Origin: Candidatus Aenigmatarchaeota archaeon
GTDB lineage: Archaea > Aenigmatarchaeota > Aenigmatarchaeia > QMZP01
DNA length: 12,956 nt
Assembly (NCBI GenBank): GCA_017609225.1
Contig: JAFCEK010000021.1
Location: 1-12,956, forward strand
Reading direction: 5' to 3'
Each line of letters starts with the position of its first letter. Positions within the stretch are counted from its first letter, which is position 1. Shown here piece by piece: positions 6,974-12,956 of this stretch. The notes under the pieces were generated by a model. It worked only from the letters and a program-made list of their open reading frames with translations, searched no databases and was not told the DNA's origin. The position numbers and the translations under genes were made by a program.

Positions 6974-7702
6974 ATGGACCAGAAGGTTGAACATTCAAAG
7001 CAGGTAATAAGGGATGCTATTAAAAAATACTGGCCAAGAATAGCTATTGCATGCAGTTTTGGAAAGGACAGCATGATTGTTACACATCTTGCCAAACAGA
7101 TAAAACCGGATATAAAGGTATTTTCTGTTATGACGAAATTCAAGCCAAGAGAAACATTTGAATATCTGAAAATGATGAATAAGCAAATGAATCTTAATGT
7201 TACTGTATATATGGTTGCTGACAGGGTTCCAGATGTTTTGAAGGATGATGGTATAGAAGTTGTGCTTCTGAGCAGCGAAAGGTTTAACAAAATATTTTCT
7301 GAGAATGAGAAAAAAACGGGAAAGAAGCTTTATGAAAACCTTCCTGATGAGTGCTGCAGGCTTCTTAAGGTTGAGCCTACCAAGGAGGCTGTTAAAGACC
7401 TTGATGCCTGGATATGCGGCCTGAGAAACACTGAAGGTAGAACAAGGGCTGATTTTAAAGAAATCGAAAAGAAAGGGGGTCTTGTTAAAATAAATCCTAT
7501 TCTTGTATGGACAGAAGCAGATGTATGGAGATACATGGCTATTAACAATATACCAGCACATCCATGGTATGCCAATGGATACAGGTCACTGGGCTGCGAA
7601 CCATGCTCAAATCCTGGTGGTGTACTGGAAAGGGATGGAAGATGGAAGAATACAAGCAAATGCGGCGGTGAGTGCGGCATACATACACAGATTCTGAAAT
7701 AA
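6974..7702 (+). CDS. cysH: PAPS/APS reductase-family protein with [4Fe-4S] cysteine pattern
   Basis: 242 residues, the normal CysH size. The N-terminus has the adenylyl-binding PP-loop SFGKDS at 28-33. The rest follows assimilatory APS reductase closely: ECCRLLKVEP with a Cys pair at 127-128, DAWICGLRNTEG at 144-154, KINPILVWTEADVWRYM at 172-188, GYRSLGCEPC with C208 and C211, and a C-terminal ECGIH whose C234 corresponds to the catalytic cysteine of the reductases. The CC...CxxC set is the [4Fe-4S] ligand pattern of APS reductases, so reduction of APS to sulfite is the family expectation. Odd points are the PP-loop, which keeps Lys-Asp-Ser as in ATP pyrophosphatases, and the lack of any sulfate-activation gene nearby. 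A sulfur-transfer or sugar-linked role is possible. Transcribed from its own putative promoter, convergent with operon B. Confidence 0.82.
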   Translation: MDQKVEHSKQVIRDAIKKYWPRIAIACSFGKDSMIVTHLAKQIKPDIKVFSVMTKFKPRETFEYLKMMNKQMNLNVTVYMVADRVPDVLKDDGIEVVLLSSERFNKIFSENEKKTGKKLYENLPDECCRLLKVEPTKEAVKDLDAWICGLRNTEGRTRADFKEIEKKGGLVKINPILVWTEADVWRYMAINNIPAHPWYANGYRSLGCEPCSNPGGVLERDGRWKNTSKCGGECGIHTQILK

Positions 7703-7729
7703 TGTTGTTGCTGAATGCATTATTATGGA

Positions 7730-7763
7730 CCTGAAATTGGGCTGATCAGGATATTATATTTTT
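7730..7763 (+). terminator. Weak candidate terminator between convergent genes
   Basis: CCTGA at 7730-7734 can pair with TCAGG at 7746-7750, and the region runs on into TATTATATTTTT ending in five T at 7759-7763. It would serve the CysH-like gene. The stem is only 5 bp and archaeal termination depends mainly on T-runs, so this is tentative. No comparable T-run is seen for the opposite strand. Confidence 0.22.
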
Positions 7764-9037
7764 CTGAAAACAGGCTTTACAACATTACCTTTCAGCATTT
7801 TTTTTATATTATTCTTTTCTATAGCACTTTTGAGTGTTTGCAGACATTTATCATAAACCTCTATTGTCTTTTCTATATCGCTGTCAGAATGGGAAAGGCA
7901 TATATTATGTGCTCCTGTGAAAAGAATCCCATGCTCTGCACATTCCTGCTGGAAAAGACTTTTCATTTCCAGTGAATCGTTTCCTTTTTCATCTTTGAAT
8001 TTTATCACAGTTCTTGGAGGCAAACCTATGCATTCGGTGTATTTTTCCATTCCATGTTTTTTTGCAAGCTTGTTATATCCTTCTTTTATTTTTTTTCCTT
8101 GTTTCCAAAAATGCTTTATTGCATTCTTTTTCTTCATTTCATTAATAGTTGATATTGCAGCTGCTATTGAAGTTGTTTCACCACCAAATGTAAAGGAGAA
8201 AAACACATCATTAAGTTTTTTCATTATTTCCCTTTTTCCAACAATTGTTGATAAAGGCATTCCATTTGCCATGCCTTTTCCGAAACATGCCATATCAGGA
8301 GTGACATTAAAGTATTCCTGAGCCCCTCCAAGAGAAATCCTGAATCCTGTAACTATTTCATCAAAAATGAGAACAGCTCCATTTTCCTTTGTTATTTTTT
8401 TGACATCCTCAAGAAATCCTTTTTCTGGTTCTATTGTGCTCACTGGTTCCATTATTACAGCAGCTATCTCGTTTTTATTTTCAGAAAATATTTTTTCCAA
8501 AGTTTCTATTTTATTATATTCAAATGTCAACGTAAGCTTTTTTGTTGATTCTGGTATTCCCATATCCCTTGTTGTGGTTGCTATAAACCAGTCCTGCCAG
8601 CCATGGTATCCACAGCATACTATTTTTTCTCTTCCTGTATAGGCTCTGGCGAGGCGCACAGCAGCTGATGTCACATCAGAGCCGTTTTTTCCAAATCTTA
8701 CCATCTCTGCACATGGTATTATATCAATTAAAATCTCAGCTAATTTTATTTCTAATGGGTGCGGTAGGGTAAATGTTATCCCTTCTTTTAGCTGTTTTTC
8801 TACTGCTTTTGCTGTTCCTGGATAAGCATATCCCAAGGTAACAGGTCCCAAAGCCATAGTATAGTCTATATATTCGTTTCCATCAACATCCCACACATGA
8901 CTGCCTTTCCCTCTTTGTATATATACAGGACATACACCCTGTACAAATTGTGTTGGACCTTTACTCAGAGTTTGGGTGCATGCAGGTATAAGCCTTTCTG
9001 CTTTTTTCAGATATTCCATTGATTTTTTTAGTTTCAT
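7754..9037 (-). CDS. Class III PLP aminotransferase, glutamate-1-semialdehyde aminomutase-like
   Basis: 427 residues from ATG 9037 (431 if the ATG at 9049 is used). In the 431-residue numbering: LSKGPTQFVQG at 28-38, VWDVDGNEYIDY at 52-63, RFGKNGSDVTSAAVRLAR at 118-135, EPVSTIEPEKGFL at 201-213, the PLP-binding D230-E231 in LIFDEIVTGFR, and Schiff-base lysine K258 in CFGKGMANGMPLS. The fold and motifs are those of HemL, but this TLSKGPTQF type recurs in glycan clusters, where it presumably transaminates or moves an amino group on a sugar or ketosugar. I prefer 9037 because that codon lies one base after the upstream stop, while 9049 would overlap it by 11 bases, and because homologs begin with a similar basic helix. 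It is the last gene of operon B. A tetrapyrrole role is unlikely here, as no heme genes are present. Confidence 0.85.
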   Translation of the reverse strand: MKLKKSMEYLKKAERLIPACTQTLSKGPTQFVQGVCPVYIQRGKGSHVWDVDGNEYIDYTMALGPVTLGYAYPGTAKAVEKQLKEGITFTLPHPLEIKLAEILIDIIPCAEMVRFGKNGSDVTSAAVRLARAYTGREKIVCCGYHGWQDWFIATTTRDMGIPESTKKLTLTFEYNKIETLEKIFSENKNEIAAVIMEPVSTIEPEKGFLEDVKKITKENGAVLIFDEIVTGFRISLGGAQEYFNVTPDMACFGKGMANGMPLSTIVGKREIMKKLNDVFFSFTFGGETTSIAAAISTINEMKKKNAIKHFWKQGKKIKEGYNKLAKKHGMEKYTECIGLPPRTVIKFKDEKGNDSLEMKSLFQQECAEHGILFTGAHNICLSHSDSDIEKTIEVYDKCLQTLKSAIEKNNIKKMLKGNVVKPVFRKI

Positions 9038-9038
9038 A

Positions 9039-10007
9039 TCAATCAACATTTAGTATTATTTCTTTTCCTGTTTTGCTTGACTCTTTCGCAGCTAACGAAA
9101 CCTCCAATATTTTCTTTGCATCCCTTATTGTTTGCATTGGCTTTTCTTTGCCTTTTATGCAGTTTATAAAATGTTTTATCTCCTCCACATACATTTTATT
9201 TAAATCAATTTCATTATCAAATAATGTTTCTTCTTTTTTTTCTGAAAACAGCATAACAGCTGCATTTTCCGGTTTTTTTCCTTTACTTTCCCAGAGGACT
9301 GTTCCCTTTTCACCTATCAGTTTACATGCACGCCTTTTTGTTCTCTGCAGATAATCTATATGTATTTCTGCGAGGGTTCCTGAATCAAGCTTCAGAATCA
9401 TTTCTGCTGCATCTTTGCTGATTTTTAATCCGCTTAATTTATCAGACTTGCAGAATATGCTTTTAATATCTCCCAGCAGCCATCTAATGTAATCCAGTTC
9501 ATGTACTGCATTCAGAAAAACATCATCAGCTGTTTTATAATTTCTGCTCCAGTTAAGGATATAATGTCCGTATTCCAGCCCTGCACACAAAATCCTTCCT
9601 ATGGTGTTTTTTTCAACAATTTCCTTGAGCAACCTGATGCATGAATGGAACCGCATATTGCATCCAACAAGATTCACAAGATTCTTTTTTTCTGTTGTTT
9701 TTATTAATTCATCAACACCTTTTAGGGTGTATGATACTGGTTTTTCTATGAAAAGGTTGTTTTCTTTTTCTGCTGCATTTTTTGCTATTTTCATATGCAT
9801 ATTGGATGGTGTTGATATCACAACACCATCAAAATTGTTTTTAAGGGCATTATTAACATTAGAGAAAACCTGTATGCCGTATTGCTTTTTTATTTTTGTT
9901 AGAATGTTTTTTGATGTATCGCACACGCTTACATCACAAGAAAGATCTATCAGATTTTTAAGGTGCCTCTCTCCTATTGAACCGCAACCAATCACAAGAA
10001 ATTTCAT
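9039..10007 (-). CDS. Gfo/Idh/MocA-family NAD(P)-dependent sugar oxidoreductase
   Basis: 322 residues. The N-terminal Rossmann fold carries GCGSIGERHLKNL starting at residue 7, then ISTPSNMH at 64-71 and the family-defining EKP at 88-90. The C-terminal domain has HELDYIRWLLGD at 169-180, in the position of the substrate-binding and catalytic segment; the Lys of EKP and a histidine there are expected to act in catalysis. Such enzymes oxidise or reduce a sugar hydroxyl or keto group. The subfamily resembles oxidoreductases next to acylneuraminate cytidylyltransferases in other glycan loci. The segment between NWSRNY and HELDY looks short compared with relatives I remember that have a glycine-rich loop there; this is not measured. 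It starts 4 bases after the cytidylyltransferase stop. The substrate is unknown. Confidence 0.86.
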   Translation of the reverse strand: MKFLVIGCGSIGERHLKNLIDLSCDVSVCDTSKNILTKIKKQYGIQVFSNVNNALKNNFDGVVISTPSNMHMKIAKNAAEKENNLFIEKPVSYTLKGVDELIKTTEKKNLVNLVGCNMRFHSCIRLLKEIVEKNTIGRILCAGLEYGHYILNWSRNYKTADDVFLNAVHELDYIRWLLGDIKSIFCKSDKLSGLKISKDAAEMILKLDSGTLAEIHIDYLQRTKRRACKLIGEKGTVLWESKGKKPENAAVMLFSEKKEETLFDNEIDLNKMYVEEIKHFINCIKGKEKPMQTIRDAKKILEVSLAAKESSKTGKEIILNVD

Positions 10008-10011
10008 AATA

Positions 10012-10692
10012 TCACTTTTTCTGCTTTAGTAGAAATTCAGCAAGTTTAAAGTCCATTGGTTCATCCACATCAATAGACCTCTCTCTTGGCATGAAATATC
10101 CGATAAGTCTGCTACAATAATACGTTTTTTCTTTTTTCAATACATTCCATTTGAATATATATATAGCTCCGTTATCCACAAAAACCTCTGGATGTTTCTG
10201 GGATGGTAATAAACAAAATTTTTTCCATATTGGTTTCAGGTAACCATTCTTTTTTCTAAGTGCCCAGAAAGGCGAGTAGGTAAATTTTGTTACCGCCATA
10301 AGAGCATTTGCATTATTTTTTAAAAATTTATTAAATGCCTTTTTTATATCTTCAGATGTTCTGAGTGGGGATGTTGGCAGGAGTATGAATATATTGTCAT
10401 AAATTTCGTTCTTTTTTTCCATTTCTTCTATAATGTTCAAGAATATGCTCATAGTTGTTGTGTTGTAATTTCTCAGTTTTTTAGGTCTCATATGAACATC
10501 TACATCATATTTCCTTGCTATTTTTCCAATTTCTTCGTTATCTGTAGAAACAAGTATTTTGTCAAACAGTTTACTTCTTTTTGCTGCATCTATAGTATAA
10601 TACAGCATTGGTTTTCCAAGAAGGTTTGTTATATTTTTCTTTGGAATTCTTTTTGATTTGCCGCGGGCTGGTATAATTGCAAGATTTTTCAT
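10012..10692 (-). CDS. pseF: CMP-nonulosonate cytidylyltransferase (PseF/NeuA family)
   Basis: Activates a nonulosonic acid with CTP to CMP-sugar, the last cytosolic step before transfer. 226 residues, the size of single-domain NeuA/PseF/LegF enzymes. Seen: the nucleotide loop IIPARGKSKRIPKKN at 6-20 (Lys12 replaces the usual glycine of GGSKR, a tolerated change), LVSTDNEEI at 48-55, LLPTSPLR at 104-111, NGAIYIF at 174-180, and SIDVDEP at 206-212, where the aspartates should bind magnesium. The substrate (pseudaminate or a legionaminate/sialate analog) cannot be fixed from motifs; assignment to PseF follows pseB just upstream and pseC/pseI further along. It starts 23 bases after the pseB stop, with a weak AGGTTG element before the ATG. 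Confidence 0.85.
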   Translation of the reverse strand: MKNLAIIPARGKSKRIPKKNITNLLGKPMLYYTIDAAKRSKLFDKILVSTDNEEIGKIARKYDVDVHMRPKKLRNYNTTTMSIFLNIIEEMEKKNEIYDNIFILLPTSPLRTSEDIKKAFNKFLKNNANALMAVTKFTYSPFWALRKKNGYLKPIWKKFCLLPSQKHPEVFVDNGAIYIFKWNVLKKEKTYYCSRLIGYFMPRERSIDVDEPMDFKLAEFLLKQKK

Positions 10693-10715
10693 ATGTACAA
10701 CCTAAAACATTGGAT

Positions 10716-11729
10716 TTATAAAAGCCCTTCGCTTTTAAGCAGACTAACGATTTCCTCTTTGGTGAGTGGCTTTACATTGCTTGAAGAATAATTTTTAAAT
10801 TCAGCTGGCTTTGCATTATAAGAATCATAGGACAAAAGGTTTTTTGGCATCAAATCTGTATTTACTATTTCAGGCAGCAGTATAAATGTATCATCTGTTT
10901 CCAGCGCTCTTTTTGATTCCTCTGCTGTCATTAGCTCTTCATGTGTTTTTTCCCCTGGTTTGGGGCCTACTGTTTCTATTTCTATTTTTTTCTCTTGCGA
11001 TGCTTCATTTATCATAACTTCTGCAAGGTCTATTGGCCTGATTACAGGCATTTTAAATATAAAAATTTCACCACCTTTCATCATCTCGGCGCATTTCAGC
11101 AGAAGTTTTACTGCCTCTGTCGGAGACATCATAAATCTTGTCATTTTTTTATCAGTAACTGTTACAGGCCCTCCTGCTTTTATCTGGTTTTTGAATATTG
11201 GTATTACAGATCCTCTGGTACCCATAACATTGCCAAATCTTACGGAGGATAGTTTGGTTTTTCTCTTTCCCTTATAATAGTTTGCAGCTGTGATAAGCCT
11301 CTCAGCAAGAAGTTTTGTGGCTCCCAAAACATTTGGAGGGTTAACTGCTTTGTCGCTGCTTGTAAAAACAACTCTTTCAACATCAGCCTCCAGACACACA
11401 TCTATTACATTCTGGGTTCCAATAACATTGGTTTTTATAGCTTCAAATGGATTATATTCGCAGTCCAGAACATGCTTTAACGATGCCATATGAAAAACAA
11501 TATCTATGTCTTCCATGGCTCTTCTTAGTCTTTCTTTGTCCCTGACATCGCCCAGCAGGAACCTTATGTTTTTATGTTTCTTGTATTTTTCATGGAGTAT
11601 ATGGGACATTGTTTCATTCATATCCATTATTCTTATAACTTCAGGTCTGTATTTAAGAAGCTCTTCTACGATTGCCTGACCTATAGAACCTGTTCCTCCT
11701 GTTATTAGTATTTTTTTGCCTTTAAACAT
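10716..11729 (-). CDS. pseB: UDP-N-acetylglucosamine 4,6-dehydratase (soluble PseB/FlaA1-like)
   Basis: First committed step: NADP-dependent removal of water from UDP-GlcNAc to a 4-keto-6-deoxy sugar. 337 residues, a short soluble form without the membrane domain of WbpM/PglF. Extended SDR landmarks: ILITGGTGSIG at 7-17, LLGDVRD at 58-64, HMASLKHVLDCEYNPFEAIKTN at about 80-101 (MASLKHV resembles the family AAxKHV), SSDKAVNPPNVLGATK at 124-139 with the catalytic D126-K127, and RFGNVMGTRGSVIP at 164-177. The usual SDR tyrosine position in PseB (NLYGATK in FlaA1) is Leu135 here, which recalls the Met found in WbpM/PglF enzymes, so the stereochemistry at C5 is uncertain. ATG 11729 is preceded by a GGGAG element 4 bases upstream and a TATA candidate at 11779-11789; it is the first gene of operon B. 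Confidence 0.88.
   Translation of the reverse strand: MFKGKKILITGGTGSIGQAIVEELLKYRPEVIRIMDMNETMSHILHEKYKKHKNIRFLLGDVRDKERLRRAMEDIDIVFHMASLKHVLDCEYNPFEAIKTNVIGTQNVIDVCLEADVERVVFTSSDKAVNPPNVLGATKLLAERLITAANYYKGKRKTKLSSVRFGNVMGTRGSVIPIFKNQIKAGGPVTVTDKKMTRFMMSPTEAVKLLLKCAEMMKGGEIFIFKMPVIRPIDLAEVMINEASQEKKIEIETVGPKPGEKTHEELMTAEESKRALETDDTFILLPEIVNTDLMPKNLLSYDSYNAKPAEFKNYSSSNVKPLTKEEIVSLLKSEGLL
10719..10737 (-). other. 7-bp hairpin at the 3' end of pseB
   Basis: TAAAAGC and GCTTTTA form a perfect 7-bp stem around a 5-base loop, covering the last codons and touching the stop codon of pseB. No T-run follows on the minus strand, so it is not a clear terminator; it could be an RNA processing or stability element before the cytidylyltransferase start, or chance in AT-rich DNA. 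Confidence 0.3.
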
Positions 11730-11778
11730 GATGTTTCTCCCTATATATACTGGTATTTTATTAGAAACAGTATTTCTG

Positions 11779-11789
11779 TATATAAAAAA
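11779..11789 (-). promoter_or_regulatory. Possible TATA box for the pseB operon, overlapping a T-run
   Basis: On the minus strand this reads TTTTTTATATA. At the usual spacing it would start transcription near 11758, leaving a leader of roughly 29 bases that holds a GGGAG Shine-Dalgarno-like element just before ATG 11729. The same T-run lies about 28 bases after the stop of the upstream capsule-type gene and could terminate that transcript. A closer TATATATA at 11740-11748 is too near the ATG to be the TATA box. Confidence 0.38.
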
Positions 11790-11816
11790 CTATTCCCAAT
11801 TGTTTCCCATGAATAT

Positions 11817-12956
11817 TTATTTCAAATTCATTTCATCTGCAAGGTTTTCCATAAGCGTATTTATTTCTGGCCTGTTTTTTACCTCTTCTGCATTGGGAAA
11901 GAACTGGCACTTGTCAAACTCGAACGATTTCTCAAAAACTGCTGTAACAAAACTTATTAGCTGCCTTTCATCATGCCTGTAGTTTTTAAGCATATTCTTT
12001 ATCATTTCAGGTAGCATATTAAGATCTTTGCATTTTTTTACCATTTCCATCTTATCATAAATGGCTCTGCCAAATATTATAACTGGTTTTTTAAAGTAAA
12101 GTGCTTCCAAACCGGCACTGCTTGATATTGTTACAACCATTTTTGCTTTTTTTATAATATCAGCACTGTCAAGATACGGGTATATAAGGTCTACATTCGG
12201 CAATCTCCTGATTTTTTTGTAAAACTCTATTGGTCTCATCCCTCTTGCGAACATTCTGGGATGGTCTTTTACATAAAGCTTGTAGTCTATGGGGATGCTT
12301 TTTGCCACATTTTCTATAAGTGCTATCTGGTTCACAAAAAACGGTGCCTGAAACAACGTTGCCATTTCAGGATCAGCATGTAGAGGGAAGAATATATAAT
12401 TTTCATCTGCATCTGGTTTTTTAAACAATCTGTTTTTTTTCAGGTGATATTTTCTGAACTCCATCTTTGCTTCATCAATAAGTGCTCTTAGTGTTCCTTT
12501 TCCCTTAAAGACAAAATCATTCTTATAATTTCCAAAATTATAATGGTAAAAATAACGAGCTATTCTTGTTGCCCTCCTTGCTTTTGCCTTAAGGGAGTCC
12601 CTCAAAATCATATCAAGATTTTCTGAAGTTGTGATGTATTCTGGTTTCACATTCTTTTTTCTGAAATTATGGATGAATTTCATGGCATCATTTTCAAATC
12701 TGGATTTATATCCATGCAGAATTTTCTGGTATGTTTTTGTTATTTTTGGATATGTTTCAAAGTTATCCCTAGCTAAGGTTATTCTTTTTCCTATTCTTGT
12801 ATGGGAAAATATTAGTGTTGGAATGTTTTCTGTGTTTGCAACCTGATAAAGAACATATGCCGGTAGGGATGCAACACCATCAAATATTATATAATCAGGT
12901 TTCATTTTTTTCAGTGTTTTTATTGTATGTTTAAAAAGCACCTGTATTATCCTGAG
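11817..12956 (-). CDS. Capsule-polysaccharide-synthesis-type glycosyltransferase (KpsS/LipB-like), N-terminus missing
   Basis: 379 residues are visible; the frame is open to the right edge (codons upstream of the GTG at 12941 read Leu-Arg-Ile-Ile-Gln), so the true start is outside the window. The C-terminal half has the pattern of PF05159-type capsule synthesis proteins: IFFPLHADPEMATLF at about visible residues 188-202, a lysine-histidine motif LYVKDHPRM at 227-235, NVDLIYP at 254-260, and VVTISSSAGLEALYFKKPVIIFG at 274-296, the nucleotide-sugar-binding GT-B-like region. Some members of this group (KpsC/KpsS) use CMP-Kdo, another CMP-activated ulosonic acid, so a role in transferring the CMP-sugar made by operon B is attractive but inferred. 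There is no signal peptide or membrane segment in the visible part. It ends 87 bases before the pseB start. Confidence 0.7.
   Translation of the reverse strand, partial: LRIIQVLFKHTIKTLKKMKPDYIIFDGVASLPAYVLYQVANTENIPTLIFSHTRIGKRITLARDNFETYPKITKTYQKILHGYKSRFENDAMKFIHNFRKKNVKPEYITTSENLDMILRDSLKAKARRATRIARYFYHYNFGNYKNDFVFKGKGTLRALIDEAKMEFRKYHLKKNRLFKKPDADENYIFFPLHADPEMATLFQAPFFVNQIALIENVAKSIPIDYKLYVKDHPRMFARGMRPIEFYKKIRRLPNVDLIYPYLDSADIIKKAKMVVTISSSAGLEALYFKKPVIIFGRAIYDKMEMVKKCKDLNMLPEMIKNMLKNYRHDERQLISFVTAVFEKSFEFDKCQFFPNAEEVKNRPEINTLMENLADEMNLK

Noticed and set aside
6995..7561. Minus-strand open frame of 188 codons
   Set aside because: It is antisense to the CysH-like gene, whose motifs are convincing, and shows no family features.
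7754..9037. HemL for tetrapyrrole synthesis
   Set aside because: No other heme genes are present and the gene is embedded in a sugar operon; the family has many sugar-cluster members.
11740..11748. TATATATA as the pseB TATA box
   Set aside because: It lies under 20 bases from the ATG, too close for an archaeal TATA element; the 11779-11789 element fits better.
1..12956. CRISPR arrays, tRNA or rRNA genes, insertion sequences
   Set aside because: No regularly spaced repeats, cloverleaf-like segments, terminal inverted repeats or transposase motifs were seen; intergenic gaps are all about 115 bases or shorter.

Overview
This AT-rich window reads as a surface-glycan island from an archaeon, most likely one with a small genome. 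Three things point that way. The strand switch at 4789-4902 carries TTTAAATA-type TATA elements at exactly the spacing expected for leaderless or near-leaderless transcripts. Arginine is written mostly with AGA/AGG and isoleucine often with ATA. Genes are packed with 4-bp overlaps. A DPANN lineage is an inference; no rRNA or ribosomal protein is present to settle it. Fourteen protein genes are visible, two of them cut by the window edges. No RNA gene, CRISPR array or insertion sequence was seen, and no gene-free stretch exceeds about 115 bases.

Minus-strand operon A (4788 down to 1) runs pseC, pseI, a small formyltransferase, 5-formyl-THF cyclo-ligase, glyA and folD, with gaps or overlaps of 14 bases or fewer. 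The first two genes make a pseudaminic-acid-type nonulosonic acid. The formyltransferase has the Asn-His-Asp triad of 10-formyl-THF-dependent enzymes. The last three form a complete serine-to-10-formyl-THF supply line plus recycling of 5-formyl-THF. The simplest reading is one operon that makes an N-formylated nonulosonic acid together with its own one-carbon donor.

The plus-strand block (4903-7702) holds three genes, each with a possible promoter of its own: a divergent NeuB/PseI paralog that has lost one metal-binding histidine and other active-site residues, an APH-fold small-molecule kinase, and a CysH-like reductase with an iron-sulfur cysteine pattern and an intact PP-loop. This block splits the pseudaminate genes into two minus-strand groups.

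Minus-strand operon B (11729 down to 7754) runs pseB (UDP-GlcNAc 4,6-dehydratase), a CMP-nonulosonate cytidylyltransferase, a Gfo/Idh/MocA oxidoreductase and a class III aminotransferase of the glutamate-semialdehyde-aminomutase type. Upstream, at the right edge, is a partial capsule-synthesis-type protein (KpsS/LipB-like) that may transfer the finished sugar. PseB, PseC, PseI and the cytidylyltransferase cover most of the CMP-pseudaminate route. The usual PseG (UDP-sugar hydrolase) and PseH (acetyltransferase) are absent from the window, and the formyltransferase is the natural candidate to act where PseH would. The divergent synthase, kinase, oxidoreductase and second aminotransferase suggest a second, undescribed ketosugar branch.
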